DNA of 64,000 nt from an uncultured Acidimicrobiales bacterium (GCA_938002965.1 CALKZY010000018.1:186001-250000), one strand, 5' to 3'; positions 18,601 through 29,185 are shown, counted from the first letter of the stretch. A program made the numbers and translations. The notes: generated from the sequence alone by a model not told the origin.

Positions 18601-19266
18601 GGCGACGGCGGTGACAATTTTGACCGCTGACCAACCACCGGTGAACCGTGAAAGCGTCACCGCGTGTCGGGTGAGGTTGAGGACTTCTTGAACATCACCG
18701 GGATACAAGGCCGGCATTTTCAGGTTCATCATTGTCATGTCCGACGATGATGGAAGTGTCGAACTCTTGCACTCCGGGTCGTCGCCGACGAGGGCAACTG
18801 CTCCGCTGAGTGAACCGGTACCGGCGAAGGTGGCGTGGCGAAGGGCGTCACTGGCCCGGTCGATGCCAGGAGCCTTTCCGTACCAAACCCCGACAACACC
18901 GTCGTAGCTCGGCCGTTTCATGGTTGGCGCCAGCTGACTTCCCATAACCGCGGTGGCGGCCAACTCTTCATTGACAGCAGGCTGGAAGGTAATTGGAAGA
19001 TCGGTGACGACGGTAAGTGCCCGGGCGACCTCTTGATCAAAGCTCCCGAGGGGCGATCCTTGGTACCCGGAAACGAAAGCCGCCGTGTTTAAGCCTGCTG
19101 CTCGGTCGGCGCGAAGCTGAGCGATCGGAAAACGCGCCAGCGCTTGAACACCGCTTAGGAATACTGTTCCGTCGTTTAGGGCATACCGGTCGGACAGTGA
19201 GTAGTTCGCCAGAGTTGTCACAGTTGCAAGGTTACTCGTCGGACCATTGGTCAGCCCAAGTCCCAC
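15652..19266 (-). CDS. Indolepyruvate ferredoxin oxidoreductase-like protein (fused alpha/beta/gamma type, 1204 aa)
   Basis: FLSGVQALARFPIAQLRADRAAGLNTAAFVSGYQGSPLGSFDQE; YFCSGCPHNWGT; GIGCSGIATLMD; MAGIGGTGVVTASQILGTAAMFDGW. Confidence 0.93.
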   Translation of the reverse strand: MGLGLTNGPTSNLATVTTLANYSLSDRYALNDGTVFLSGVQALARFPIAQLRADRAAGLNTAAFVSGYQGSPLGSFDQEVARALTVVTDLPITFQPAVNEELAATAVMGSQLAPTMKRPSYDGVVGVWYGKAPGIDRASDALRHATFAGTGSLSGAVALVGDDPECKSSTLPSSSDMTMMNLKMPALYPGDVQEVLNLTRHAVTLSRFTGGWSAVKIVTAVADGTGTVELSPTGTMVVPELSAADPRQPGTVVRPNGNLIAPFTNQMEQELIEVRLPLARRYSEANNLNEVVVDAPNAWCGIVAPGYTYRETLEALRRLGLGEPEDLASAGIRLMRLSMPFPLAAEPIRRFAKGLSQVVVLEEKGPALEWMIKDLLYSSADRPMIFGSGDGTDPGLVPRHGFLTADKIAPVLRHHLAERLSDRLTPEETKRERVLIPLSTQRTPYFCSGCPHNWGTKAPEGVMIGAGIGCSGIATLMDEEKVGDVTGITCMGSEGAQWIGMQSFVEDDHFIQNLGDGTFFHSGQLAVQAAVAAGVSMTYKLLYNGTVAMTGGQDPEGQLGVADIARLALTHGVTEVVVTTDDPEQYRDVDLPSNASGSPTRVWKRTRIVEAQEYLATQPGVTLLIHDQACAAQARRLRKRGLAVKPTSRVVINHRVCEACGDCGEVSNCLSVHTMSTALGPKTTIDQTSCNLDFSCLEGDCPSFMTVEPQESSSTGKPTDRRAALQHLIGNDDDHGNNPLETPHAVEVDLVNVRMAGIGGTGVVTASQILGTAAMFDGWVVRGLDQTGLSQKAGPVVSDLRLSAHEASDSNLIGAGEADVIVGFDMLVAVSDKTLASASSGRTTVIASATPTPTGEMVGKPDVEYPTQGEMRERIETCSIVDENRYVDAAGMTRAVFGDAATANVFLLGVAVQSGRLPVSPASMERAIALNGVAVEANTESFRLGRAWYGDPDEIEAVAGLAGAAVASDQGLAKGDITVAPVPQRLDRIIEDLALPTEETERVRLLAGDLVEYQNIKYAERYLDVLGRVVDAERSVDADSSSLSLATASGLHKLMAYKDEYEVARLLIGPEGAASAAAVGGPNAKVVWRLHPPMLRALGMTDKIRLNARWAGPVMKTLARGKLLRGTPLDPFGYARLRRLERAVVGRYITILDKLITNLQPESIDWATSVAEAAMDVRGYEDLKLERLEILEAKLDAAEARLGG

Positions 19267-19375
19267 GATTGCCGGTTCCGTCGGATTGTCGGCTCCAAGC
19301 GATCTTGCAGTGCGCCAGAACGCCGTGGCGAGATGTGACTCCTACAACGACCCGGGATACGCTCGCTGACGGCGG

Positions 19376-20494
19376 ATGCGACAGGCCGCCAGAGCCTGCA
19401 TGCCGGACGACAAAAGGAGCAAAATGACTGCTGGAACAGACGTGGATGCCAGGAAACTATTCGCACTCAAGGTCTGGCAGTACAAGATGGGCGAGGTTGT
19501 CTCCCTGATGATCCACCTCGGCGACCGGCTGGGTCTCTACCAATCCATGTTCTCCTTGAGTAAGCAAGACACCTTCTCCAGCAGCGACTTGGCGTCCGAG
19601 ACCGGGCTGAATCACCGCCTGCTTTCCGAATGGCTGCTTAGCCAGGCAGCAGCGGGGCTGGTTGACCGCCACGGCGCCGACCGCTATCGCTTCACTGATA
19701 TCCAAGCCGCCGTGTTGGCTGACGAGCAGGGATCGTTGGAATTCGCCGGGGGCGCCTTCGAGGGTGGTTGGGACACAAAAACCCTCGCTGCACTGGCCGA
19801 CTCGTTCCGAACAGGCCGTGGGATCACCTATGAGGAACAGGGCGAATCCGCCGCTCTAGGGCAGGCTCGCACCTCAGGACCCAGGCAACGACTTGAGCTT
19901 GAAGGCGTTCTAGCCGAGGTTGGCCTCGAGTCGAGAGTCTCCGACGGTGTGCGTATAGCCGAGATTGGTTGTGGTGCAGGCGTTGGCCTGATCGAACTAG
20001 CGGGCCGATTCCCCAATTCGACGTTCGCCGGATTTGATCCATCCGGGACCGCCATCGGCATCGGCCGCGCCGCTGCAGCCGAGCGAGGATTGACGAATGT
20101 CAGTTTCACCGAAGCGTTCGCGTCCGATCTCCCAATCGGTCAATTTGATTTGGTGTTCGCTTTCGACTGCTTGCACGACATGCCACGCCCAGACCTGGCA
20201 CTGACGGCTGCGTATGCCGCTCTCGGCGATGCCGGAACAGTCTTCATTAAGGAGATGCGGTCGAGCGGGGACTTCGAGTCTGACAGTCGGAATCCACTGT
20301 TGGCAATGTTCTACGGCTTCTCGGTCTCATCATGCCTTCAGTCAGCGTTGTCGGAGCCTGACGGGCTCGGACTGGGCACCCTCGGGCTACATCCCGATCG
20401 AATGACCGAGCTCCTGACCGGCGCTGGATTCGCTGACGTGACGATGTACGACTCGGGCGACCCTGCTCACCTTTACTACCTGGCTGGACTGTAG
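19376..20494 (+). CDS. SAM-dependent methyltransferase with N-terminal winged-helix region
   Basis: IAEIGCGAGVGLIELAGRFPNSTFAGFDPS (motif I/II) and FDLVFAFDCLHDMPRPDLAL; start may be downstream of 19376. Confidence 0.85.
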   Translation: MRQAARACMPDDKRSKMTAGTDVDARKLFALKVWQYKMGEVVSLMIHLGDRLGLYQSMFSLSKQDTFSSSDLASETGLNHRLLSEWLLSQAAAGLVDRHGADRYRFTDIQAAVLADEQGSLEFAGGAFEGGWDTKTLAALADSFRTGRGITYEEQGESAALGQARTSGPRQRLELEGVLAEVGLESRVSDGVRIAEIGCGAGVGLIELAGRFPNSTFAGFDPSGTAIGIGRAAAAERGLTNVSFTEAFASDLPIGQFDLVFAFDCLHDMPRPDLALTAAYAALGDAGTVFIKEMRSSGDFESDSRNPLLAMFYGFSVSSCLQSALSEPDGLGLGTLGLHPDRMTELLTGAGFADVTMYDSGDPAHLYYLAGL

Positions 20495-20499
20495 GCCCG

Positions 20500-21369
20500 C
20501 TAGATTCGCAGCAATGGTCGGGTTAGGCACGTTGGTCCCCCCTCACACGGCAAGCAGAGTTGATCGGCCGCAAACTCCGTCACTCGACATCCGGCAGACT
20601 TCATGGCCTGACGGGTCTTCGGAAATCCGGCGATTGACAGGACATCCTTGGGGCCGACGGCCAGGACGTTCAAACTGAGACCCATGCTGGAGTGGAACTC
20701 ATCGGCGGGGACGTCGATGAGCTCATATCCGCGCCGAAGTAACGATTGGTGCAGAGACACCGGCAGCAGCGGTAGGTGAACAAGCGCCAGCTTCTCATCC
20801 AGCGGATTGACAATTGAGAGCAAATGAAGACACACATCCGGTCCGAGGTGGAAGGGAAGATCGAAGACCTCCAGCGAAATACCGCTCTGGCCCACGATGT
20901 GCTCAAGCTGTTCGATGCCGGTCTGGTTGGTTCGAAACCCCCGGCCAACGGCCAGAGTCTTATCGTCTAGCCACATGAGGTCGCCACCCTCGACATATCC
21001 CGGTTCAGCGATTCGTCCCAAAATGGGAATGTCGGCCGATTGATAAAACCGCTCGTGCAACGAGACTTCTGGACCGCGCAGCGACTTGCCCGGCCGCAGC
21101 AGAACCGCACCGTCGCCGACTACGAACGACGGGTCGTAGGTGAAGATCGAGTCAGCCAGGTTGTCGGGTTCTTCTGGCATCCAGCGCACATCGACCCCGG
21201 CCTGCTCCAGCAGCTCAGCGAATCGTTGGAATTGCTCGGCCAATGCCGGGCCGTCGATTGGGCCCGCATAGTGCCATAGGTCTGGATCGGCGTCTAAGAT
21301 CGCTCCGGGCCGTCTCAACGCCACTGACTTCAGCGGGGCAACCATCGACCGCACCCCATAAGAGGTCAT
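20500..21369 (-). CDS. Dimethylarginine dimethylaminohydrolase / arginine deiminase-superfamily protein
   Basis: SIFTYDPSFVVGDGAVLLRPGK, YVEGGDLMWLDDKTLAVGRGFRTN, DVCLHLLSIVNPLD, FHSSMGLSLNVLAV. Confidence 0.85.
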   Translation of the reverse strand: MTSYGVRSMVAPLKSVALRRPGAILDADPDLWHYAGPIDGPALAEQFQRFAELLEQAGVDVRWMPEEPDNLADSIFTYDPSFVVGDGAVLLRPGKSLRGPEVSLHERFYQSADIPILGRIAEPGYVEGGDLMWLDDKTLAVGRGFRTNQTGIEQLEHIVGQSGISLEVFDLPFHLGPDVCLHLLSIVNPLDEKLALVHLPLLPVSLHQSLLRRGYELIDVPADEFHSSMGLSLNVLAVGPKDVLSIAGFPKTRQAMKSAGCRVTEFAADQLCLPCEGGPTCLTRPLLRI

Positions 21370-21670
21370 GCGTCGGCAACGGTGAGATAGCCACGGCGAG
21401 TCTGACTCCCATGAATCTGCGTCGGTGCGGGTTTGTTGAGACGAATCACGTTGCGACGGTAAACGGCCTAGGCCGCCGGCACCAAATCTGGTGGGCCAGG
21501 AGAATCACAACTAGCCTCCGATCCTGCAGATTCCATTCAAGGTCTACTCAGGTCGGTCTTCCTTCGTGCCGATCCGGGTAGTCGGTTGAGGAACTCCCAC
21601 ATTCCTCGGCACTCCACGGCTGCTGCCCACCGGCGACCGTGGCTAGCAGGACGATCAAGGATCTGGGCGA

Positions 21671-24310
21671 ATGAATCGCAAACTCGAAAGACTCTCCGCC
21701 GTACTTGTCGCCGTGGTTCTCACGGCTTCGATTGTTGTCGGAACCTCCCCCGCAGAGGCCGCTGAGGCAGCTGACGTCGACGTTTCGAGGCTAAACATGG
21801 TTCCCGAGCGGATGTGGGGTGTCTCAGGTCAAACACCGGATCAAACACAAACCCAGTCGCTCGACGTCCTGGTCTGGGACTTCGCCCAGATAGGCGACCG
21901 AATGTTCGTGGGTGGGGCTTTCCTCAATGTCCAGGAGCGAAAAGACTCCGAGCCCATCCCGCAGTCGTACGTCGCCGCCTTTGACGTCGACACCGGAGAC
22001 TGGATCGACACGTGGAGGCCAACATTCGATAGGGCCGTCTACGCTCTAGACGTATCCCCTACCGGCGACCTCTTGGTGGGCGGTGAATTTGAATCGGTCA
22101 ATGGCATCGGTCGCGAGGGTCTGGTAGCCCTCGACCCGACCTCCGGCGAGATTACCGGTTTCCCCGGTTCGGTCGAACGTCCTTGGTCTGAGTTCCGGGC
22201 AATGGTCCGCGAGATAGACGTGGTTGGCCACCACATCTACGTCGCCGGCAACTTCTCCCACATGAACGGCGCCGGCGGAACACGCCAGCGGGCCTTCAAG
22301 GCTGGCCGCTTTCTCGACGGTGCGGGAACGCTGGACCCTGTCTGGTTGCCGATGGTGACGGGCTCCGGAGTATGGGGCATGGACGTCAATGAATCCCGCA
22401 ACGAGGTGGTATTGGCCGGCTATTTCAGTGCGGTCAACAACGAATTGAATTCCGGATACTTTCATACCGTTAATGCCGCCAACGGCGGATCCAGCCCGGG
22501 CAAACTCCAGCTGCCGAGAAACTACCCCCGTTCTCAGCCGGAAATGTTCGACGTCGCATACGGGTCGGGAACGGTCTTCGCCATCGGCGAACAACACATC
22601 GCCCAGGTCCTTCGAGCCGACAATCATGAAATGATTGGCTATCACCACACCGGCGTCGGCAATGATGGCTTCAGCTACGGCAGCGGCTTCGCCGGAGGCG
22701 CCTACCAGGTGGCCGAGCGAGTGGGCGACGTTGTCATCGCCGGCTGCCACTGCACGTTCTCCATCAGAGACGGCAAAGTCTCCCACTATTCGTCGTTCAC
22801 CGGTCAGCGAACTCCGCACCGTCTGGCGATGGCCTACGATGCGGCCAGCGGAGAGCTCGTCGAGGACTTCATGCCTGACATCAACAGCCCGCAAGACGGT
22901 ACATGGGCTGTCGGAAGCGACACCAACGGCTGTCTCTACCTTGGCGGTGACTTCCACGTCGGTGGCGTGGACAGCGGACTCAGCCGATGGCTAGGTGGAT
23001 TCGGCAAGTTCTGCCCCGACGAAGAGCCAGTGGAAGACAACGTTGTAGATTGGCAGCTGATCGAGCCTCGCTCCACATGGAAGTTCGACGACAACGGCGA
23101 CTCGATCTCTCCCGAGTGGAAGCTCCCGAACTTCGACGATGGGACATGGGCCGAGGGTCGAGGTGAACTTGGCTTCGGCGACGGCGACGAAACGACGTTG
23201 GTCGAGCCCGGTCACGTCACCTACTACTTCCGAAAGACTTTCAACTTCGAAGGCTCGCCACCCGAGCGACTTGTGCTCGATCTCAAGTCTGACGACGGAT
23301 CCGTGGTCTACCTAAACGGAGTAGAGGTACTTCGCGAAAACATGCCCGATGGGGTTATCTCATACACGACCGTCGCCAACAACTTCAAGAGCGAGCTTGA
23401 GGAAGGCTTTCAATCCTTCGAGCTGCCGCCCGATGCGCTAGCTCAAGGCACAAACGTACTTGCCATTGAAGTCCACAACTTCTGGTCTGGTAACTCCGAC
23501 CTTGGTTTCGACGTCGAGATGAACGCAGCAGGAATGCCTGCTGGTGAAGAACCGGCGCCTCAGCCCGAACCCGAGCCAGAACCCGAACCCGAACCCGAAC
23601 CACAACCCGAACCCGAACCACAACCCAAACCCGAACCCGAGCCACAACCCGAACCCGAGCCACAACCCGAGCCAGAACCACAACCCGAGCCAGAACCACA
23701 ACCCGAGCCAGAACCCGAGCCCGAGCCAGAACCCGAGCCCGAGCCAGAACCCGAGCCAGAACCCGAGCCCGAGCCAGAACCCGAGCCCGAGCCAGAACCC
23801 GAGCCCGAGCCCGAGCCCGTACGGCAGACAGCGCCGTTTATGACTCTTACCTCCCGCTGGAAGTACGCCTACGCCAGCGAAACCGGCGCACCAATAGACT
23901 GGAAGGCTGGCCTGCGGGGCGAAGAGTTCCGAGCGCAATTCGGATACGGCGAAGGCGACGAGACAACCGTGCTCGAGCCGGACATGGATGCTTACTACTT
24001 CACAAAGAAGTTCGACGTCAACGTTCCGGACTTCTACCCAACACTTGACATGTCGCTACTGGCCGACGATGGCGCGGTCGTCTACCTCAACGGTGAAGAG
24101 GTCTATCGACATCAGATGCCCGAGGGTCCGATCACCTCGAAGAGCCGACCCACAGTCTGGGCCAGCGGTGACGCCGAGCGAATACCCATCGAGGTGATGA
24201 TCTCCGGTAAAAATCTCATTGAGGGAGTCAACGTCATTGCGGTCGAAGTGCACAACTTCTCCACCGCCAGCCGCGATCTCAGCTTCTCGCTAGCACTCAC
24301 ACCGAGCTAG
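21671..24310 (+). CDS. Secreted repeat/propeller-like surface protein with two copies of a beta-rich module separated by a Pro-Glu linker
   Basis: Signal peptide [30 protein letters not shown]; repeated GGxF/GNF blade-like motifs; two modules ending [29 protein letters not shown] and [29 protein letters not shown]; intervening (EP/QP)n. Confidence 0.85.
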   Translation: MNRKLERLSAVLVAVVLTASIVVGTSPAEAAEAADVDVSRLNMVPERMWGVSGQTPDQTQTQSLDVLVWDFAQIGDRMFVGGAFLNVQERKDSEPIPQSYVAAFDVDTGDWIDTWRPTFDRAVYALDVSPTGDLLVGGEFESVNGIGREGLVALDPTSGEITGFPGSVERPWSEFRAMVREIDVVGHHIYVAGNFSHMNGAGGTRQRAFKAGRFLDGAGTLDPVWLPMVTGSGVWGMDVNESRNEVVLAGYFSAVNNELNSGYFHTVNAANGGSSPGKLQLPRNYPRSQPEMFDVAYGSGTVFAIGEQHIAQVLRADNHEMIGYHHTGVGNDGFSYGSGFAGGAYQVAERVGDVVIAGCHCTFSIRDGKVSHYSSFTGQRTPHRLAMAYDAASGELVEDFMPDINSPQDGTWAVGSDTNGCLYLGGDFHVGGVDSGLSRWLGGFGKFCPDEEPVEDNVVDWQLIEPRSTWKFDDNGDSISPEWKLPNFDDGTWAEGRGELGFGDGDETTLVEPGHVTYYFRKTFNFEGSPPERLVLDLKSDDGSVVYLNGVEVLRENMPDGVISYTTVANNFKSELEEGFQSFELPPDALAQGTNVLAIEVHNFWSGNSDLGFDVEMNAAGMPAGEEPAPQPEPEPEPEPEPEPQPEPEPQPKPEPEPQPEPEPQPEPEPQPEPEPQPEPEPEPEPEPEPEPEPEPEPEPEPEPEPEPEPEPEPEPVRQTAPFMTLTSRWKYAYASETGAPIDWKAGLRGEEFRAQFGYGEGDETTVLEPDMDAYYFTKKFDVNVPDFYPTLDMSLLADDGAVVYLNGEEVYRHQMPEGPITSKSRPTVWASGDAERIPIEVMISGKNLIEGVNVIAVEVHNFSTASRDLSFSLALTPS
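23561..23820 (+). repeat. Low-complexity GAACCC/GAGCCA hexamer repeat encoding Pro-Glu/Gln linker
   Basis: Visible tandem GAACCCGAACCC / GAGCCAGAACCC units encoding [12 protein letters not shown]... Confidence 0.95.
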
Positions 24311-24334
24311 TCGCCGGACTTCCAGCCAACCCCG

Positions 24335-25510
24335 TCAGTAAGAGCGTTTGGCAACTTCCTCAAGCATGACCTCGGTGGCACCGCCCCCGATAGGAAGGAT
24401 TCGGGCGTCTCGATACATCCGTTCGATGGCGGACTCACGCATATACCCCAAGCCACCGTGGAACTGGATGCAGTCATACATGACCTGGTTAACAACTTCA
24501 CAGCCGAAAGCCTTCACTCCCGACATCTCCTTGACGTTGTCGAGCCCTTGATCACCCAACCAGGCGGCGTGGTACATGGACGCCCTTACAGCGTCAACCT
24601 TCGCCTGGTTCATAGCCATTCGCTGGCGAATGGCGCCCAAATCATAGAGCGTGCCGCCGAACGCCGACCGGTTCTGGGTGTAGTCGTTGGTCATGTCGAT
24701 GGCGGCTTGGGCTGCGCCAACGCCCATTCCGACCAACACCATCCGCTCGTTTTGGAAGTTTCGCATGGTCTCGTAGAAGCCCCGGTGGACCGTTCCGAGA
24801 ACCTGAGTGTCGGGAACCCAGACATCCTCTAACACGAGTTCTGCGGTATCTGAGCAACGCCAGCCGTGCTTGTCCAGCTTCTTCGCCACCGAGAATCCGT
24901 CGGTATCAGCCGGGACCAGAAACATGGTGATGCCATACTTGTTATCAGGATCTGTCTTGGCAGCCACGATGGTCATGTCGCCGTAGACGGCGTTGGTGAT
25001 GAACGTCTTGGTGCCGTTGATGCGCCAACCATCACCATCTCGTACCGCCGACGTCCGGATTCCGGCCACGTCAGACCCGGCATCCGGCTCCGAGACACCG
25101 ATCGAGAGTATGGCCTCTCCAGTCAGCATTTTGGGAACGTACCGTTCAAGTTGTTCGGGGCTGCCTGAGTTGATGAGGTGCGGTCCGGCCATGTCGGTGT
25201 GGACCAGAACCGTCACATCGAAGCCGGCGAAGGTCGACGAGCCGAGCGCCTCGGAGAATGCGGCCGACGCCAACATTCCCATTCCGAGGCCACCCAGCTC
25301 CGTAGGCACCCTAAGTCCGAACATGCCCAACGCCCCCATCTGCTTCAGCACGTCGCGGGGGACCTTGCCATCTTCCTCCCACTGCTCCCCTACTGGCTTG
25401 ACCTCATTGGCTGCGAACTCAACGGTCTGATCGTAGATGGCCTGAAGCTCGTCGGTGAAGTAGGCGTTCATGTTGGCTCGCCCTGTAGCCGGAACAGTCG
25501 ATGTACTCAC
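24335..25510 (-). CDS. Acyl-CoA dehydrogenase
   Basis: AILSIGVSEPDAGSDVAGIRTSAVRDGDGWRINGTKTFITNA; IQFHGGLGYMRESAIERMYRDARILPIGGGATEVM; alternative start at 25630 is upstream. Confidence 0.93.
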   Translation of the reverse strand: MSTSTVPATGRANMNAYFTDELQAIYDQTVEFAANEVKPVGEQWEEDGKVPRDVLKQMGALGMFGLRVPTELGGLGMGMLASAAFSEALGSSTFAGFDVTVLVHTDMAGPHLINSGSPEQLERYVPKMLTGEAILSIGVSEPDAGSDVAGIRTSAVRDGDGWRINGTKTFITNAVYGDMTIVAAKTDPDNKYGITMFLVPADTDGFSVAKKLDKHGWRCSDTAELVLEDVWVPDTQVLGTVHRGFYETMRNFQNERMVLVGMGVGAAQAAIDMTNDYTQNRSAFGGTLYDLGAIRQRMAMNQAKVDAVRASMYHAAWLGDQGLDNVKEMSGVKAFGCEVVNQVMYDCIQFHGGLGYMRESAIERMYRDARILPIGGGATEVMLEEVAKRSY

Positions 25511-25541
25511 GGTGTAACCTCGGGTCGTTTTGATTGCTTGA

Positions 25542-27500
25542 TCACGGTGCGGACTCATTGTCTTCGTTGTTGCCCAACTCGGCGAACTGAATGAGAAGCT
25601 GGCCGGAGTCCACCTGGTCGCCCACGGCAACAGCCACCTCGGCGATGACTCCCGAGCCTGGCGCCGGGAGCGAGTGGAGCATCTTCATTGCTTCAATCAC
25701 CGCTACCGTCTCGCCTGCCTGTACTCGGTCTCCGGCGACCACCGGCAATTCGGCCACAAGGGCCGGGAATGGCGCGACAACGGCCGACGCGTCAGCCTCG
25801 GCCAGCATCCCCGCTGATGACCACATTTCGGATCGACTTACAACCTGGTAAGAGTGATTCGACCCGCTGACGTTGATGGCGACTCCGTCAGCGGAAAGGC
25901 TGACGGTGGTCAGCGAAGAATCTCCCACCGCACCAATGTCGACCTGGACAACCTCACCGCTGTGGTGGCGAAGAAACAACTGCTGTGTAGAGCCAGTGGG
26001 AGTTACCCGAAAGTCCGTCGACTGGCTCCAAACGTCGGCTTCCAACGCCATCCGTTGGTCGGCGATCCACATCGACGCCGCCAGCTCACCCGCAGCTTCA
26101 AGTGAAACTCTAGGTGCTGGGGGCGGATTGTCGTCTAGGAACCGGGTTGTTATCCGACCTTGGCGAAACTCCGGTTGGTCAATCAACCACCGGTGGAACC
26201 CGGTGTTGGTCGCCACTCCGCCGACGATCAGATCATCCAGTGCCGATTGGAGAAGTGCCAGAGCCGAAGTTCTATCAGAGGAGCCGACGATCAACTTGGC
26301 GATCATCGAGTCGTAGTGCGGACTGATGACGGTTCCCGCTTCTACTGCGGAGTCCCAGCGAACACCGGCTGGCACGCGCAAGTGGCTAACCGTTCCAGTC
26401 TGCGGAGTGAAACCTTCGGCTGGATCCTCGGCTGCGATCCGTACTTCAAAGGCATGACCAACCAGGTTGATATCGCTCAGATAGTCCGCCAAGGGCTCGC
26501 CGGCAGCGCTGCGCAGTTGCAGCTCAACCAGATCCAGGCCGGTGATGTATTCGGTAACGGGGTGTTCGACCTGCAGGCGGGTGTTCATCTCAAGAAAGAA
26601 GAATTCACCAGTATTGTCATCGACGATGAACTCGACCGTTCCGGCCGAGTCGTAGCCGATTGCCTCGGCCAGGCGGCAGGCCCGATCCCGCAGACCGTGA
26701 CGGGTCTCGTCCGTCAGGTTAGGGGCCGGAGCCTCCTCGATCAGCTTCTGATATCTCCGCTGGACCGAGCACTCCCGGGTACCCAGATCCACAACGAAAC
26801 CATGACGATCACCTATCAGCTGCACCTCGACATGACGCGGTCGGGTGATGTATCGCTCGACAATGACGTCGCCATTGCCAAACGAGCGCTCAGCCTCCGA
26901 GCGGGCCTCGTGAAGGGCGGCATCAAAGTGCTCAGGCTGATTGGCGACGCGAATACCTCTTCCGCCCCCACCGGCCGCAGCCTTGATGAGAACCGGAAAG
27001 CCGATGGTGGCCGCCGCAGCCGCCAGGTCACCATCGTCTTGTGAACTGTCGAAGCCGGGGATGATGGGAACACCGTGTTCGTCAGCCAGGCGACGAGCGT
27101 CGGTCTTCAAGCCCATCACGTCAATGGCCTCCGGTTTCGGTCCCACCCAGATCAACCCGGCGTCAACGACGGCGCGGGCAAAGTCGGCGTTTTCCGACAG
27201 AAAACCGTAGCCCGGGTGGATGGCCGTGGACCCGGTACGGCGGGCAGCCGTGAGAACGGCCTCGACGGACAGATAAGACTGGGCCAAGTCGGCCGGGCCA
27301 AGTCGGGTTGCCTCAGTAGCTTCGGAAACGAATGGGGCATGAGCGTCAGGATCGGCGTAGACAGCGACAGTGGGTACTCCAAGACGCTGCGCCGTGCGTA
27401 GAACACGACGGGCGATCTCTCCCCTGTTGGCGACCAAAAGCTTCATGTCCGACAGTCCAATTTTGGATGCCGAGTCGGATTCGGGCATAGCGGGCCTCAC
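25542..27500 (-). CDS. Biotin-dependent acyl-CoA carboxylase alpha subunit (biotin carboxylase + BCCP)
   Basis: KLLVANRGEIARRVLRTAQRLGV, HPGYGFLSENADFA, KAAAGGGGRGIRV, FFLEMNTRLQVEHPVTE, biotinylation motif VIEAMKMLHSL. Confidence 0.95.
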   Translation of the reverse strand: MRPAMPESDSASKIGLSDMKLLVANRGEIARRVLRTAQRLGVPTVAVYADPDAHAPFVSEATEATRLGPADLAQSYLSVEAVLTAARRTGSTAIHPGYGFLSENADFARAVVDAGLIWVGPKPEAIDVMGLKTDARRLADEHGVPIIPGFDSSQDDGDLAAAAATIGFPVLIKAAAGGGGRGIRVANQPEHFDAALHEARSEAERSFGNGDVIVERYITRPRHVEVQLIGDRHGFVVDLGTRECSVQRRYQKLIEEAPAPNLTDETRHGLRDRACRLAEAIGYDSAGTVEFIVDDNTGEFFFLEMNTRLQVEHPVTEYITGLDLVELQLRSAAGEPLADYLSDINLVGHAFEVRIAAEDPAEGFTPQTGTVSHLRVPAGVRWDSAVEAGTVISPHYDSMIAKLIVGSSDRTSALALLQSALDDLIVGGVATNTGFHRWLIDQPEFRQGRITTRFLDDNPPPAPRVSLEAAGELAASMWIADQRMALEADVWSQSTDFRVTPTGSTQQLFLRHHSGEVVQVDIGAVGDSSLTTVSLSADGVAINVSGSNHSYQVVSRSEMWSSAGMLAEADASAVVAPFPALVAELPVVAGDRVQAGETVAVIEAMKMLHSLPAPGSGVIAEVAVAVGDQVDSGQLLIQFAELGNNEDNESAP

Positions 27501-29185
27501 ATCCGGTAGACGAGCCCGTTACCGGGTTCGGGGGCGTCTTGGCGAGCGGCCAGGGCTAACGACATACCCAGAAGATCTCGGGTCTGAACCGGGTCGATCA
27601 GACCGTCATCCCAGAGCCTTGATGTGGCATGGTACGGGTCGGATTGTGTCTCGTATTGCTGTCTGATCTCCGCCTTGATAGCAGCGATCTCATCCTCAGT
27701 AGTTTCGGCCCCTTTGAGGCCACCGAGCCGGATATCGGTCAGAACCGTCTCGGCTGTTGCCGCGGCCATGGTGGCAATGCGAGAGTTCGGCCAGGCGTAA
27801 AGGAAACGAGGGTTGAAACCCCGACCACACATGCCGTAGTTTCCGGCTCCATACGATCCGCCGATCAAGACGGTGTACTTCGGAACAGTGGCGTTGGCTA
27901 CCGCAGCCACCATCTTGGCACCGTGCTTGGCTATTCCGGCTGCCTCGGAGTCCGAACCGACCATGTAGCCGGACGTGTTCTGAAGAAAGATCAAGGGAAT
28001 TCGACGCTGCTCGCAGAGCTCGATGAAGTGCGTCGCTTTCAGCGCCGACTCGGGAAAGATGATGCCGTTGTTGGCGATGATCCCTGTCAGGTGGCCCCAG
28101 ATACGAGAGAAGCCACAGACGATCGACGAGCCCCACTCCGGCTTGAACGAACGGAATCGCGAACCATCGACCAGTCGAGCGATGATCTCCAGGGCATCAA
28201 AGGGAATCCGATCGTCGGCCGACACGATTCCGTACAGTTCCTCGGCGGCGTAAGCCGGCGCGACAGGTTCGATCCAGTCGGCCCAAGGTTGCCGATCGAT
28301 GATCTTGCGTTGGTTTGTCGCCTCACAGAGGTCTCGGAGGAGGCCATACGCCTCCTTCTCAGTAGCTACCCGGTAGTCGCTGACCCCTGAAACCGTGGTG
28401 TGAACTTCAGCTCCACCGAGCTCGTCCGGACTGACGATTTCGCCCAGCGCAGCTTTGACAATAGGGGGACCGCCCAGAAAGATCCGTCCTATTCCCTCCA
28501 CCATGATGACCTCATCGCTCAAGGCAGGCACGTAGGCGCCTCCGGCGGTGCAACCGCCTAGAACAACTGACAGCTGCGGGAGGCCCTGTGCTGACAAGCG
28601 GGCCTGCCGATAGAACGATCCACCAAAGTGGTCTTTGTCCGGGAAGATCTCGTCTTGTAGCGGGAGAAATGCACCGCCCGAGTCAACCAGGTAGATAACG
28701 CCGAGACCGTTTTCAGCAGCGATGTCTTGGGCGCGCACATGCTTCTTGATCGCCATCGGTACCAAGGATCCGCCTTTGACGGTGGCGTCATTGGCGATGA
28801 ATACGTAAGGAACTCCGTGGACAAGGCCGATTCCGGTTACGATCCCGGCGCCGGGCACGGAGTTGTCGTACTGCTCCCAACCACTCAACGTAGAGAACTC
28901 GACAAAGGGACTACCAACGTCGATAACCATGTCGATTCGCTGCCGGACCATGACCTTGCCTCGACCGAGGTGTCGGTCGATGCTCCGCTGGCGGCCCGGC
29001 CCGCCATCAACCGCCCACTGCATACGCTCGTTGAGTGTCGACACGAGGTCGCGATAAGCCTTCTCGTTGCCGTGGAATGCCTCGGAACTCACGTCTATGG
29101 CTGATCGAATCGGTCGCAATTGGGTGGTTTCCGGGTTGACGGTGCTGTGGCAAAGACGCCGTGGTTTACACCACAAACCTAACAA
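27497..29185 (-). CDS. Acyl-CoA carboxylase carboxyltransferase (beta) subunit
   Basis: VIYLVDSGGAFLPLQDEIFPDKDHFGG, LGGCTAGGAYVPALSDEVIMVEG, GSYGAGNYGMCGRGFNPRFLYAWPNSRIATM; start may be internal; overlaps alpha subunit by ATGA-type junction. Confidence 0.93.
   Translation of the reverse strand: MLGLWCKPRRLCHSTVNPETTQLRPIRSAIDVSSEAFHGNEKAYRDLVSTLNERMQWAVDGGPGRQRSIDRHLGRGKVMVRQRIDMVIDVGSPFVEFSTLSGWEQYDNSVPGAGIVTGIGLVHGVPYVFIANDATVKGGSLVPMAIKKHVRAQDIAAENGLGVIYLVDSGGAFLPLQDEIFPDKDHFGGSFYRQARLSAQGLPQLSVVLGGCTAGGAYVPALSDEVIMVEGIGRIFLGGPPIVKAALGEIVSPDELGGAEVHTTVSGVSDYRVATEKEAYGLLRDLCEATNQRKIIDRQPWADWIEPVAPAYAAEELYGIVSADDRIPFDALEIIARLVDGSRFRSFKPEWGSSIVCGFSRIWGHLTGIIANNGIIFPESALKATHFIELCEQRRIPLIFLQNTSGYMVGSDSEAAGIAKHGAKMVAAVANATVPKYTVLIGGSYGAGNYGMCGRGFNPRFLYAWPNSRIATMAAATAETVLTDIRLGGLKGAETTEDEIAAIKAEIRQQYETQSDPYHATSRLWDDGLIDPVQTRDLLGMSLALAARQDAPEPGNGLVYRM

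Noticed and set aside
19376-20494. Methyltransferase next to a DDAH-like gene considered as a biosynthetic cluster
   Set aside because: Only two unrelated convergent genes with no further biosynthetic enzymes; adjacency alone is not evidence.
23385-23938. Long ORFs in other frames across the repeat ([15 protein letters not shown] on minus; [13 protein letters not shown] on plus)
   Set aside because: Alternate-frame readings of the GAACCC/GAGCCA hexamer repeat inside the 21671-24310 gene; no start/RBS logic and pure low complexity.
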